A stretch of DNA of 64,000 nucleotides from Dermatemys mawii. Lineage: Eukaryota > Chordata > Testudines > Dermatemydidae. The notes beneath the pieces were generated by a model. That model had not been told where the DNA came from. It made no database searches and saw nothing but the letters and a program-made list of their open reading frames with translations. Each line of letters opens with the position of its first letter. Within the stretch, counting starts at the first letter, position 1. Position numbers and translations under genes: made by a program. The stretch is from contig ML677351.1 in assembly GCA_007922305.1 (NCBI GenBank), positions 10,321,558 to 10,385,557 of the forward strand, written 5' to 3'. Of this stretch, positions 9,698-21,892 are shown piece after piece.

Positions 9698-12600
9698 TGG
9701 GTGAAAAGGAGGGTGATGAGACTATAGGTCCAAGGAGAGTGTGATTTGGAAATGGCAATCCTGTTTCTTCTTGCCCCAGCTCACTTTGCGCCATCCACAG
9801 AAGACTCAACACAACATGGACAATGCACACTTCTTGTTTGGAACTTTACCTTTGCTACTATAAAGGCTGGAAATTTTACCTAAACAAATGCCTACCTCAT
9901 CCAAGGAGTAGGAGAGTCCTGTCCTCTTCATCTTTCCTCACTTCTATAACCATCCATAAGTGAGCAGGAAGGAATTCAAAGTTTAAGGGGCAGCAAAGTA
10001 AAAAGCTGGGAAGATGAGTGTGGGAGAGAGATTGAAAGGAAACAGGAAGAGGAAAGGCATAATATAGTAGGAACATAGGAGGAAATTTCTTGTCAAGTGA
10101 CTCCTCCTCATTGAGGATTAACCATACTCCAAGTTTTGAGAGGTTTTTCTTAGCTATTTTTGGGTTCTCTGTAAGCAAAAAAATCTTTACAACATTATGT
10201 AATAGACTTAACAAACAAACATCCACTAATTCAAGTACACCCAAGTGAATTGTTATTAAAATTTCCCTGTAAAAGCAGAACACTCATAGGGACTGAAACC
10301 AGATACAAAAGGGTCTAAAGGGAAACATTTTCAGAAACTTATACATAAGTGAAAATTAGTGGCTATAATGTAAACTGAGTTACAACTTTAACTACAGCAT
10401 TCACTACTGAGAATAAAATACAGTAAATTGTAACATCTCTAGCTTAATATTAGTGCAGTTACTCACAGTGCATATTTTGTCTTTCTGGCTTATGCTGTTT
10501 CTGTGTAACTAGTCAGAGAGCAAACAAATATCTACATATTGTATGTCAATGATTTAATTTGTTACAACTGTAAAACACCTCATCAGTAGCATGAATACAT
10601 CCGTAATGAAAACATTAGGTAGCATTCAGGGATTTGAAATACAGTGCTTTAAAAATGCTTCACCTGATTGTTCACATTTGGTAGCGGAGGCAAGTAAGTG
10701 AATTAATAAGGTGAAGGACATTTTAAAAATAGTAAAAATGCTAAATTAGTGAGAGTGTGACAATGTGAGAAGCAAAGAAAATATTTTGAGGAAATGGTGG
10801 AAAGACTTGGTAAGGGGTATCAGAAACAAAAAAACAATTTTTGCAGATTAGGGGTAATCAGTTTAATTTTGGAAGGGGTGCAGTGCTATGGTGAGGGTTT
10901 CATTTTGCAGTAGAGCAAGAAGCTGGGAATGTTAAATGGAACATAATAAATTCCTCGGCCTGCAAACACAACACTGACTCTAAACGTGCAGCGAACACTG
11001 TAATTTAGCGGGTTGACCTATCTGTCTGGCAGTTTTCTAAAATTACTTATCACTGTAGTAAGACTAGGAACCTGATACACCACTAATGAAGGAAAAGGAG
11101 CACTCTGGGTTTATCAAATACAGTTAAAACAAATGCTCTCCCCCATGTGTAATAATCACACTACACAATTACAGGAAAAAGTAAAAAACATACTGCAGTC
11201 CCTGGTTTAAACTGGTAATTTGCCCACTGTTTGGCACAGTTCAGGATTTAGTACATTATAAAAGCACTATTATAAAAGGCTAATAATTTTCCCATAGGAC
11301 CATAGATATGGATAGTGCTTCAAAGAATATAAGATTCTGTTCCTGCGCAGAAGCACTTCCAAATCCAAGCGCAGATCCTGCATTGCTTTTTCACATGAAT
11401 AGTCTTGGAGGTTCAAATCTTTAAATCCTTACTTATGCAAAACTCTTCCTGACATCAGTGGAGACTTTGCCCGAGCAAGGATAAAGGATTTGAAGGTTTG
11501 GCTCAAGGACTGCCCACATAGTGAGAATTACAACACTTGGAGGAATGAAAAGTGTAGGTTCAATCTCCAAGTAGCCTTCATCAGGTTCAGTGGGGCAAGA
11601 TAAGAGAGATGTGACACAAGAAAGTGGTGTGTTTTGTTCAGCTATTCACGTTATGTGAATAAACAGATATTTAGGAATTTAAATTTATAGATGTATATAC
11701 TCTCACTCACACACATGTTGTAGTTCATGTAGTTGAGGAACCATTAAGCCCAACCTACAAATCCTTCATTACTCAGGCATCATCTCCACTGATGTCAACA
11801 AGGGAGTTCGTTTCATTAAAAGCCCAATTCTCATCCATCACACTGCAACCTTTAGCCTTACTGCACCAGCAAATGTCTTAAGCCTCAGGGAAGTAAGTAG
11901 TTAGGCAGGAGAAAATAGTCCGACCTTGGAATCACAGTAGAAGCTTGTTCAATAATGAGGTATTCCTAAGGCTGACTCATCTGACACTGGCGCAGGCTTC
12001 ATTAGCCAACACTTTCCCCCCTAACTGTCACAGTTAAATCCCAGACTTGAGTCCTACCACCCAGTCCAAGTGGTTTTCTAATTTACTCAGATGGCTGATC
12101 TTACTCAGTTGTCCTTGTCCAGGACTCTCACTGTGTCTCCTAACCCCTTTTTTTTTTCTGTCAGAGATTATGGTGAGCTTTCTTTGCAGCCTTATAGCAG
12201 GAATGAAATACTTCCATTCATATTTTAGGATTCTTTCTGAGATGGTTTCACCTTCTTCCCCAAAGGAACTTTCTCTTTCAAAGATCCTTTGAGCTCATCC
12301 ACAGAGAAATTTTTCTTACTGAGTAATTAGCTGGTTAAGAGCCCGGTTGGATAAATATAAAGTTCACGTTAATCATTGGTTAATAACTGGTGAGTCCTAA
12401 ATGTGACCAATTCCTGCTTCTGCCCTACTATGGAGAATGATTTGGTTTCTTTAAGCAGTTAAAGTGCTTTGGGAGATGATACTCTTTTCTCCAGGATGCT
12501 AAACATCACAGAATCTTGATGATATGGCAGACTTAATAACAGAAAGGTCTTCACACCTCTTGAGGAAGCAGATTATAGATTTTGAGTGAGAAATGTCATA

Positions 12601-14139
12601 ATCCTAGCTGGAAAGGAAAGATTGAAAATAAAAAAAAAAACACACAGCCCTCATCTTTAGCATACGTAGCTGCTGCTGAGGAACTCTGGGATGGCCCAGA
12701 ATGCACTCCTTAAAATGCAATTAAGCAGATGGCAAAAAAAAGCAAACATAGTTGTGATGGCATAAAAGCTGCCCCGGGGGAGAGAGGAAGGAGGAGGGGT
12801 AAATTGAACTGTATAAATGGTTTAGTGAAACAGCTATAAAAATCTAGCTGTAGTCTGGAGAAGGCTTAAATCTCAATACTGTCCCACTTAGCAGCAAAAA
12901 TATGAAAGACTATGGCATCACATTGATTACATTGCATTTTTCTCTTTTCTTTGGTTATTGTCATTTAAGCAGTTGGTTTCTCTGGGCCTCATACATTTGA
13001 ACTACTGTATTAAGTTATTTTGTTGCAGCATCCCATAAGCTTCTGAGTGGTCCTATAGAATATAATAAAAGTAAAACCTTCACACTAGAATTTAAAACCT
13101 CACCAGTTTCCTATATACAGGACTCTTACAACTTTCTCTGAGAGCTTGTTATTTACTCTTGTTTTAGCTCCTAACTCTCTTTTAAACTATGCTGACCTTT
13201 TTTAATGATACAATGGGGAAAACACCATCCAGCTTAGGACTCTGACTTTCACCATTAGTTAGGGCTCGATGGTAACATGTTTTTTCCTATTTGAATTTGA
13301 AAACATTTTGAATATGCAGAATCTGAACCAATAAATACATAAATAATAATAATTGAATAAACATCACTTTTGAGAAAATACTCTAATCCTTAATAATACT
13401 TGAAGGAAGATGAACAGGGGGACCCATTGAATAAATATCTTTCACTTCTCAAACTTATTTATTTTTTCCTCCTGGCCCAAATATAAAACCTTTCTTTACT
13501 CTGAGTACTTCTTTACTGAGTATTATTTATTTTTAAATCAAGGCAAGCCCAATTATTTTGAAATTTATGTAAACTACTAGCAGTCACTCAATGGCCGTGT
13601 CTTAGCTTCTGAAAAATTGGCATTGCTTCTTTCCTTATATAAGTTCTATATTTCAAAAAGAAACTGGTATGATAGAAAATAATGGTTCAGTTCCCTTCCA
13701 TTCCTTCCCCATACATATTCCACAGAGCACTGTAACTGTATACAGAAAACATTAAAAGTTGGCATGAAAAGAGTAGACTTTATGTTTCCAAAATACCAAT
13801 ATATAACACCCTTTTTATTGTGTTGGTCCCATTTCACAACATAACTATTTAATTCTATTTGATATTGTTACTATGTTTGGTTTTGCCTTCACAATGAATA
13901 AGGTTGGGGTTTGATTTTAATTTTACGGCTCATAATAAATGTCTATCTTGTGTATTATACCACTGAAGCAGTCAATGCAAGGGCTTCTCAATACACACAC
14001 CAGTGCATGGTTTTCTTTTTTCTTGTGTTTTTGAAAACATAATATTTTTGTTGTCATTTAATTGAAAAGGAGAAAGTTTGATGTAAATATTATTTTACCT
14101 TATGTTGATATGGGAGCATGATAGAATTTCAGGGCCAAA
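9698..14139. other. No gene or nameable repeat seen
   Basis: AT-rich DNA with short chance frames only. At about 11420-11500, AAATCCTTACTTATGCAAAAC and a decayed complement ending in AAGGATTT form an imperfect palindrome of the type at 811-876. No exon-like segment could be supported. Confidence 0.45.
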
Positions 14140-14163
14140 CATCAATCACCCAGAGAAGCAGCA

Positions 14164-14276
14164 TCTCCTGTGTTTGGGCCTTGTGGTGATGTACTGAACA
14201 CAGTGCAGTTCATCATGTTGAATGCCTTGGTTAGACTGAGAAACACAATATTGATGCTGCTTGAGACATGTTTCCT
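14164..14276 (-). pseudogene. LINE reverse-transcriptase remnant
   Basis: One frame reads INIVFLSLTKAFNMMNCTVF, matching the LINE RT block usually written VDLTKAFDTVN. The catalytic Asp is replaced by Ser, and the Asp after AF by Asn. Upstream on - (about 14400-14440) NDPEISNLLKP resembles the linker that precedes the RT. Most of the RT is missing. Confidence 0.65.
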
Positions 14277-14789
14277 ACAATTGTTGAATGGGCATAGATA
14301 CCTTTGGAGACAGCAAGGGTCTGTAATTCATATGCTTTATGTTCGGATCACAAATTTTGCAAGGGGTATAATTTTCTTTGGGTCACATTGCCATCTGCCC
14401 TATATCTGGCTTAAGAAGATTTGATATTTCAGGATCATTATTGCTGAACCAGACTGCATGATGGCATTTTGCGCACCCAAACACAGTCCACCACACTGTT
14501 ATAAATTGCGTCATACAGGGATACACCAGTCAGCAGATACGTCATCAACGATCATTAGAAGAGTTTCTAAAATAACGATTTCCTTTGTTGAAAATTGTTT
14601 GGTGATTGATAGATCTTTCAGATGGGCAATATTTGCATGCTCAACTGATTAGTTTTTGAGCATTTTTGGCTTTATAGAGAGGGATAGCTGTGCTCAAACA
14701 AGAAGGCAGTCAGTCCGATAATCAGATTTGCACGATAGCGGAGTAATATGCATATGTCATAGGTCCCACTGTTAGACCACCACCTCGTC

Positions 14790-15475
14790 AGTCAATCAGA
14801 TGCCAATGACATGAGCAAGGGTGCATCCAGGTAATTTTGTATATTTTGTGGAGTTCAAATACAGTGTTTTTAACAACAAGATGGTGCTCAACACATATTA
14901 ACAGCAGAAGTAGTCCATTGCTGTTCATCATGACAAGGCCATGTTTGCAAAGTATGCCTTGCCATGTACAATTTTCATTGCCAACATGAGCATTAAAGTG
15001 ACTTAAAATAATCAGCTTGTCTTCATGGGGAATCAATCAGAACAGGTTATTTAGTTAAGAATAAAATTACTACTTACCCTCATCAGAGTTACTTGTTGGT
15101 GATGCCTAAGCACTGACTAGGGAAGTGTAACAGCCACTTCTCAGGGCACTCAGAGCTTTATCAGTCTGTCACTCATACTGATAGGTAGGCTCTCCAAATG
15201 GGATACAAAGTTATTTCTGATTACAAAGACAACTCCTTTGTTGTATGGCTTGTTTTGTGGGCGCTCCTTCCAGAAGAAATTGTACCCAGAACTCTCTTTG
15301 GACAGTTGGCCCTTTCCAGCAAGTCACATCTCACTCTGTGCTGCAATATTGATACATTATCTTTCAAGCTCTTGAGCAATAATCCACCTGGCAGGACAAT
15401 TGATTTGGTTTAGAAAGTCTGGGAGCATACAAACATTCCATGTTGAAGTACTAAGACAAAATGAAACTTTGTGAG
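14790..15475 (-). pseudogene. LINE endonuclease domain remnant
   Basis: This part of a LINE protein would nick target DNA to prime reverse transcription. Recognisable blocks in order are TSTWNVCMLPD, YNFFWKERPQNKPYNKG, VVFVIRNNFVSHLESLPIS, MSDRLI, then EDKLIILSHFNAHVGNENCT, MNSNGLLLLLICVEHHLVV and KITWMHPCSCHWHLID. These correspond to the STWNVR start, the GDFNA-x-VG core and the SWxHPRSxHWHLID end of AP-type endonucleases. The catalytic Asp of GDFNA is changed (S-H-F-N-A). Several stops interrupt the frame between blocks. Confidence 0.85.
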
Positions 15476-16430
15476 CCCTGTTTACGTTTTGACCACATGA
15501 TTGGGACACCAGCTAGCCATGCTAAACTGATCAGGGATGTTTGGGATGAACAAATTTTAGGACATCTTTTCTATCCCTCTCTTCAGATTGAGGTAGGCCC
15601 TGCTGCCCCTGAATAGAGGAGCCAAATTGATCAAGATGCTGCCGGATTCTGGTGTCACCTTATGTTAGTGCAAAGAGATCAAAGTCCTGACTTGCTCACA
15701 TGCAGGTTCATGACTATAACTCCCAGGAATGTCCATCACATGTCATTTTTGCCATTTTCTCATTTGTTGAATTATTGAAGGCTGCACAATAATTTATTTA
15801 AAGAAGAATAGCAGTTGTGCTCCACCTTGCACACTGTCTTGGCCAACAAGACCATTTGCAGTGACAAGGTAAACCAAGACAACTGAAGAACTTTCTGGCA
15901 GCAGGTATGTTTTTAAAGTGACCTTTCTGTAGACTAATTGCCCAAGCTCCTAGGCCAAGAAGCCTGGTTCACTCGGCCAGAGCCCTGCTGGCCATGGTGT
16001 TTCACTGTAATTCTCTGAAGCCTCTCATAGGGTCTCCCACAAGTTCAAACCCTCTTCCACATGGTAGGACAGTGGAAACAGGGGATTGCTTTGTAAGGTG
16101 AAGTATGGTGATAAGCGCTCTCCAGGCTGCTATGAAAATTAGAAGTCATTGATACATGAAATCAGATCCATATAATTGGTTTACCAAAATCACATGACAC
16201 ATTTTTTCCTGATTAGAGGAGCAAGCATCCATGGATCAGATTTCTGGTATGAATTATCTTGGAGAGCAACTTCAAATACAGTTTCTACAAATAGAATCCA
16301 CTATTTTCTTTTTCTGTGAACAGTTCTGCCAGTAAATGTATTTTCTAGAATAAATGTGGAAGAATAGGATGCAAAAACTATCAAAATGTATTAATTTAAA
16401 AATGCAAACAGGTATTTGTAGAACACTTTT

Positions 16431-16880
16431 AAGCATGGCCATCCTGGGTCAGACCATTAGTCTATCTAGACAAGTATCCTGTCTTTCAGTGGTCAATGCC
16501 AGGTGCTTCAGACAAAGTGAACAGAACAGGCACTAATTGAATAATTCATCACCATTTGTCCCCTCTCAGCTTCTATTAGTCAGAGGCTAGGGATACCCAG
16601 AGCATGGGGTTGCATTTCTGATCATCTTGGCTAATAGCCAATGATGGACCTATCCTCCATTAACTTATCTAATTATTTTGTTTTAACCTAGTTATAGTTT
16701 TGACCTTCACAACATCTCCTGGCAATGAGTTCCACCAGACTTCCTTATGGTTGCTTTAAACTCACTACCAATTAATTTAATTGGATGACCCCTTGTTCTT
16801 GTGTTATGTGACGGAGTAAATAACACTCCCTTATTCACTTTCTCCACACAACTCATGATTTGACAAAATTTCACCATATG
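16431..16880 (-). mobile_element. CR1 LINE 3' part
   Basis: On + it begins with a GCATGGCCATCCTGGGTCAG stretch, then GGCTAGGGATACCCAGAGCA, GGCTAATAGCCAATGATGG, ATGAGTTCCACCAGACTTCC and CACTTTCTCCACACAACTCA. These are the complement of the CR1 3' UTR and ORF2 C-terminus and match the copy at 22239-22761 in order. The frame is broken. Confidence 0.85.
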
Positions 16881-17629
16881 CTCAACTTTTCACAGAAACC
16901 TGGTACATTTTAAAACTGCAAATGAAAGTTCCATATTGGAAAAAGTTACAGCACCACACAACTTTCTAAAGACAAATGTAGGATCTGTGGTGATTGATTT
17001 TCTCAAACCAACAAAAGGGATGACACCTTATCAGGAATTAAACACTTTCCAAATTGTCTCTTAAATCAAAGCTTTTTTTATATTAAATAAGTAGCTTTAA
17101 ATGGTCTCAATTCAATTATATGCTATATATACACGTACATTGTTAAAATGAGTAAATGAAAGTTGAATATTTTAAGTCACTTCTGGAGATGATATATTAA
17201 AGTTTCTCCCCCTCCCCCCCAAAAAATATTTACAGGTAACTTTTAAGCTTCTGGAGAGAGATATTTATAATGGAAAACTTGACATCACCTTGAGTACGCA
17301 AGACCAAGATTCTTATACAATATCAAATGTTACATTATTAACTCTCAGCTTAAATGTTATGCTGCTCTGTCACAGGACAATGTCATCTACACACAAATGT
17401 AAATTCGACAAGTGACATCCACATCCACTATCAAATAAAAGAGCAGCACCGGGGTCTAGTACTGAACCTTTAGGAATCTCTAAGGAAATAAATATACTGC
17501 TTATGCTGGATAGCACTGAATCACAAAAATTATGCTGGCATGATATTAAGGGTCTAATGAAGAAGTAAATAAATGGTGAGTTAAGACAGGAGCCCCACAA
17601 TTAACCATATCTGTCAAGTTTCAGAGAAT

Positions 17630-18000
17630 GTTGTAGGGCACAGAAAATTAGTTTCTAGCAAAGACAGCTACTGGAGACTATAGAGTGTATCGTCACTATG
17701 GAGTATTGAAAACTATGTTAAATTGTGATCTATTGCTTTAAATTCTCAGGGGGTTCCTGGACCTATTTGCAGACAAGGGGTTCTGTAGAGCAGCATGTGC
17801 TCAGAGGCAATTCTGCAGCCAGCAAGCCTAGAGAAAGATGTGGTGAGTTGTGCCTCTGTTTCAGGGAGGAGGCTGGTTTAAATCTCTCTCTGTTTTGGTG
17901 TTCTTGTGTGTTATCGTTCTGAATTCTCAGAAATAAAGTAATGTTACATTGCAACCTTCCAGCAAGAGTATTTTTTATCCAACTTCTGTGTGTATGTTGT
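17630..18000 (+). mobile_element. Probable LTR fragment with poly(A) signal
   Basis: The stretch has AATAAA at 17932-17937 after a GAATTCTCAG segment. It is followed by GTAATGTTACATTGCAACC and a T-rich end, the look of an R/U5 junction. I recall similar LTR ends in turtle genomes but no internal region flanks it here. Boundaries and class are uncertain; a different unclassified repeat is possible. Confidence 0.4.
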
Positions 18001-18644
18001 GTTATATAAGTGACAATGGTTAAAGAACTACAGAAATAGTTACTTTCCATTCTACACTTGGAATTTTAATAGAAAATGGTAATTCCAAAACCTCCTCTGC
18101 TTCTCTTTCTCTTTCAGCTTGACTGCATAAAATTTGCATAGAACCTATTTCAGTCTCTTCAGTACAGACATATAGAAAACTAACTACACATTCTCAAAAT
18201 GTGGGTCAGAAAGCAGGGGTGCAGAAGATCCTTTAACTTGGAATATAAACCCGATTCAGCCAGCATACCTCAAAAGCAAGTCTAGGGGATTTTAAGATAG
18301 ATCAAGAGCTGTATCACCCTTTACTGAGTGTGCTTTCCTGTACAGAGGTTGTGTTACAGTTCACTGACGCAGTCCCATCCCCTTCACCACTCTTTTGGGG
18401 AGGTCACACATCATGGACAGTTATAGAATCTCTGGGAGAAATACTGTCACTATAGAAGTCAGCTGTAAAATTCCCACTGACTTCAATGAGGCCTGGATTT
18501 CAGCCTCTAAGTCCTAGTGTGGGAAAGAATAGAAACTGTAGTTAGCACCTTTACTAGGGTGCAACTGGGATGCTTTTGTGCATGTATATGTCTGCAGAAG
18601 GCTTTGACTTTTTTGGTTTCAGCTATCAGGCTTATTGTTTAAAA

Positions 18645-19012
18645 CAGTGATACTTAGACTGAGACTCAGTGAGCCACATGTGCCTCTTTAATGGGTCTCC
18701 TGTGGCTCTCTGCATCACATGATGTTTTAATATCACATGCTGCAATCAACCAGTCTAAGTTATTAACCAGTCAGGATGCTTTTATCATGTTATTAACCAA
18801 CTGTAATTCAGAAAATAATATTTGGTGAGTCAATTTGAGAATTGTGAGAATTGTGTATAGAAGGATATAGATATATACAGTTACACATAGTGCGAATTCA
18901 TTGTTTCACATACTATATATAAATGAAATAATCAATGCATATTTCTAAGGCTCTTTTGGGTAATGCTGATCAATAATTTGGTTTCTGAAGCACTGGGGTC
19001 TGAGTATCATCG
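18645..19012. mobile_element. hAT-type MITE with 8-bp target duplication
   Basis: The ends are inverted: CAGTGATACTTAGAC at 18645 and GTCTGAGTATCATCG ending at 19012. Flanks are GTTTAAAA (18637-18644) and GTCTAAAA (19013-19020), an 8-bp duplication with one mismatch, the hAT signature. It is 368 bp with no coding capacity, so it needs a transposase from elsewhere. Confidence 0.88.
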
Positions 19013-19069
19013 GTCTAAAACTCACATACAGCGTAGTTTACTGCGAGTTATTTCTTCTCTTACAGAAGT

Positions 19070-19165
19070 GACAAAGAGTCCTGTGGCACCTTTAAGGTGC
19101 CACAGGACTCTTTGTCAGTTCTGCAATTCCAGACGAACACGACTACCCCTCTGATTCTCTTCTCT
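19070..19165. repeat. Perfect 47-nt palindrome at the edge of a turtle-type repeat
   Basis: Positions 19070-19092 and 19094-19116 are exact reverse complements (23-bp arms, GACAAAGAGTCCTGTGGCAC..) around a single T. The following bases (CAGTTCTGCAATTCCAGACG, ACACGACTACCCCTCTGAT) resemble the end of a dispersed repeat I know from turtle sequence. The arms probably represent its two ends brought together by loss of the middle. Confidence 0.85.
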
Positions 19166-19522
19166 TACACTCATTTTAAGAATCTAACACATTTCATACA
19201 GTTCCCAGAAGTCCATAGCAATAAGTCATTATCTTCCTAATAAAGACATCAACCAAGATTTTCATACACAACTTTTGATTCTGCATGTCTATTTATAGTT
19301 ATCTACTTAAGATGTCTCCAAGGTGCCTGTTTTTCAGAAAGTGCTGAACGGCTTCCCAAAAGTGTCTATCATTTAAGGGGTCAAGCTGGGCACCAAAAAT
19401 ATTAAGGCAATAAAACTTCTTAATCACTTCTGAAAATCTTGGCTGATATGTTTATAACAATTATACAGGTGTCTTGATTACAATTCTATGTAACCAATAA
19501 ACAACAACTAGTGAGACTGGCT

Positions 19523-19911
19523 CAGTGGTTTTTAACCATGGGTACGTGTACCTCTTGGGTTATACAGAGGTCTTCCAATGGGTACTTCAACTCATCTAAA
19601 GGCTACATAAAAAGCACTAGCAATGTCAGTGTGAATTAAAATTTCATACAGGCAATGACTTGTTTATATTGCTTTATATACTGTACACTGAAATAAAAGT
19701 ACAATATTTATATTCCAATTGATTTATTTTATAATGATATGGTAAAAATGAGAAAGTTAGCAATTTTTCAATAGTGTGCTATGACACTTTTGTATTTTGA
19801 GGTCTGACTTTGTAAGCAAGTAGGTATGAAGTGTGATGTAATTTGGAGGTATGCAAGACAAATAAGTCTCCTGAAAGTGGTACAGGAGTCTGGAAAGGTT
19901 GAGAGTCACTG
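19523..19911. mobile_element. hAT-type MITE, 389 bp
   Basis: The left end is CAGTGGTTTTTAACCATGGG and the right end GGTTGAGAGTCACTG, forming a CAGTG-type terminal inverted repeat. The internal sequence has no coding capacity. I recognise the family as a common turtle hAT derivative. A clean 8-bp duplication could not be read at the flanks. Confidence 0.8.
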
Positions 19912-21892
19912 GGCTAGATCACAGAGTGCCCATTTGCTTCACGAATAGAAATATCATTTCACATTGAGACAAACAGAGAGCTGTATGACTTCCCCTATTG
20001 AAAGCCAGAAAAGTAGTAAGGAGAAGAGCTAGTTGACTAATTATCTTTTCAAAATTTTTTGAAATTTAAAAAAATTAAAAAACAAACAAATATTCTTCCC
20101 TTTATCTGTCTGCTCCATGGAAATAAACTGAATAATATCTAAATATATTCCAATAATCTTGTCAAAAATTATTAAAATGTAACCATTATTCTTATGTAAC
20201 TTTTTCTTATTACTTTCTGAGTAATTCCTCCCCTTTCCACTATCCACTCAGCTCAGGTAAGAAGCTTTCAGCAGCTCAAAATCTTAAAGTAAAATATTTC
20301 TCTACATTATTTCTCATGGCCTTGCAAAAAGTGTAGATGTGCAGAGTTTGGGTCACCAACAATTAGTGAACTGTAACAGCAGCTTCAGGACTTCCCAGCT
20401 TTCAACTCCTTGCTTGCCTGGCATTGCATGGAGTTCACTTATCCCACTGCGCAAGGCTTAGTAACCTTTGGGCCCAGAAACTCAGCACACACACAAAAGA
20501 CACAAACAACAACAATTTTTAAAAGGAAAGATGTAGTAACTTTCATGTAATTTGGAGGGAGGAGCAAAATTTATGGGAAGGAAGAGTTTGGAGGAGGCGC
20601 AAAGAATGCAGTCTGTATACACATGCCTGGAACACTAGCTGCAGTTAATAAAGAGCCACTTTTGTTTTAGAACCATGGAGTCCTCTCATATTATTGACCA
20701 ATATGTGGCACATGAAACAATACCTGATCCTAATGATAAAAGGTGATATATCTGTCAGTTTCTTCCTCCCGCTTCTTTTGTCTCATTCAATGGGCATTTA
20801 TCCATTCTTCAGCCCGAACTGAAATTCCACAATGAGATCATTTTCTCACAAAAAGTGAATGAGATTTCAGATTGAATGCTTTGTTTAAATCAATGAAAAT
20901 TGCACCAATCATTTCATCTTTAGACATCACTTTATTTGTGTCATTAACTATTCTTAAGGGTTTTGTTCAACACATTGGCTGAAATCCAGATAATAGGGAG
21001 GAGAAAGGGAGAAAGCAGCTTTCTGTTTAGAGATATATTAATCAGAATGCAGCCAAATTCCTCCACCTTTTAGACACAGGACAGCAGCTGTAAAAATGAG
21101 ATCAGTTAATTAGTACACTGGTAGTTTAAATTATCTCCTCATATAAAGGGAAGAAGCCCTTGAGGAGTCGGAAGTGCTTGCTCAGTGCTTGTGGGTTTAA
21201 AACTAAACATTCACATTTCTGGAAGAATGAGACAAAACGTAAGCTTGATTTCCAAGTATCAAAATCAACATGTTAAAGAAGATCCATGAGGATCAGTCAT
21301 GAGGCTCAATGTAACACTCATATGCCTGGCTTGGGAGGCAATGTCAACTCTTTGCCTCTCTGATCATTAGAGGCCAACTATGCTTCTATGTATTCCATCC
21401 CCTGGCCGCTGAATCGCACTTAATTCTCTTCTGTGTAAAATAAGAGGCTCGACAGATTACGTCTCAATGGTAGAGACTGCTTCCTCCCAATATTCTGAAC
21501 CAAGCCTCCTCCCAAAACTCTTCTCTTTTGGGGGATAGTCCAGAGCACTAAGATAATGTGCCACAGCAGGGATGTGTATTTTCCGATAAAAGTTCCCTTG
21601 AAGACTCTAGCTTCCATTCCAAGAGAAGAGTGTGGGAAGAACGGAAGAACTTGAAAAATTCATAAGGAGCCTGTTCCGGAGGAGACTGGGTACTCTGGTT
21701 CTACTTACTAAAAAGTTTACTGCATCAGCAATTTCACTTCTATTGCACTAGTTCAACATCCTTAAGACCCACCATGTCTTCAGAAACCCACTAGACACCA
21801 AAGGTGATGAAAATATGCCCATTGTGGAGCTGGGTGAATACCTAAAATTTACCCTAGAGACTATTTCTTTGCTCAGAAGAAAACCTAATTTA
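19912..21892. other. No gene seen
   Basis: AT-rich DNA. A short AATAAAGAGCCACTTTTG stretch near 20650 resembles an LTR end but nothing around it supports that. No exon or RNA gene was seen. Confidence 0.4.

Larger units (their letters stand above)
14140..15760 (-). mobile_element. Non-LTR retrotransposon fragment (AP-endonuclease type)
   Basis: Read on -, the segment contains remnants of an apurinic-endonuclease-like domain followed by a reverse-transcriptase fragment, the order of single-ORF LINEs. It is distinct from the CR1 copies in the window. I recognise the protein type as the one often labelled craniofacial-development-protein-2-like in vertebrate annotations, but cannot fix the clade by eye. 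Several stops and frameshifts, and a loss between the domains, mark it as old. Outer limits are approximate. Confidence 0.8.

Noticed and set aside
20640..20720. AATAAA-containing stretch resembling an LTR end
   Set aside because: No matching 5' part or target duplication nearby.
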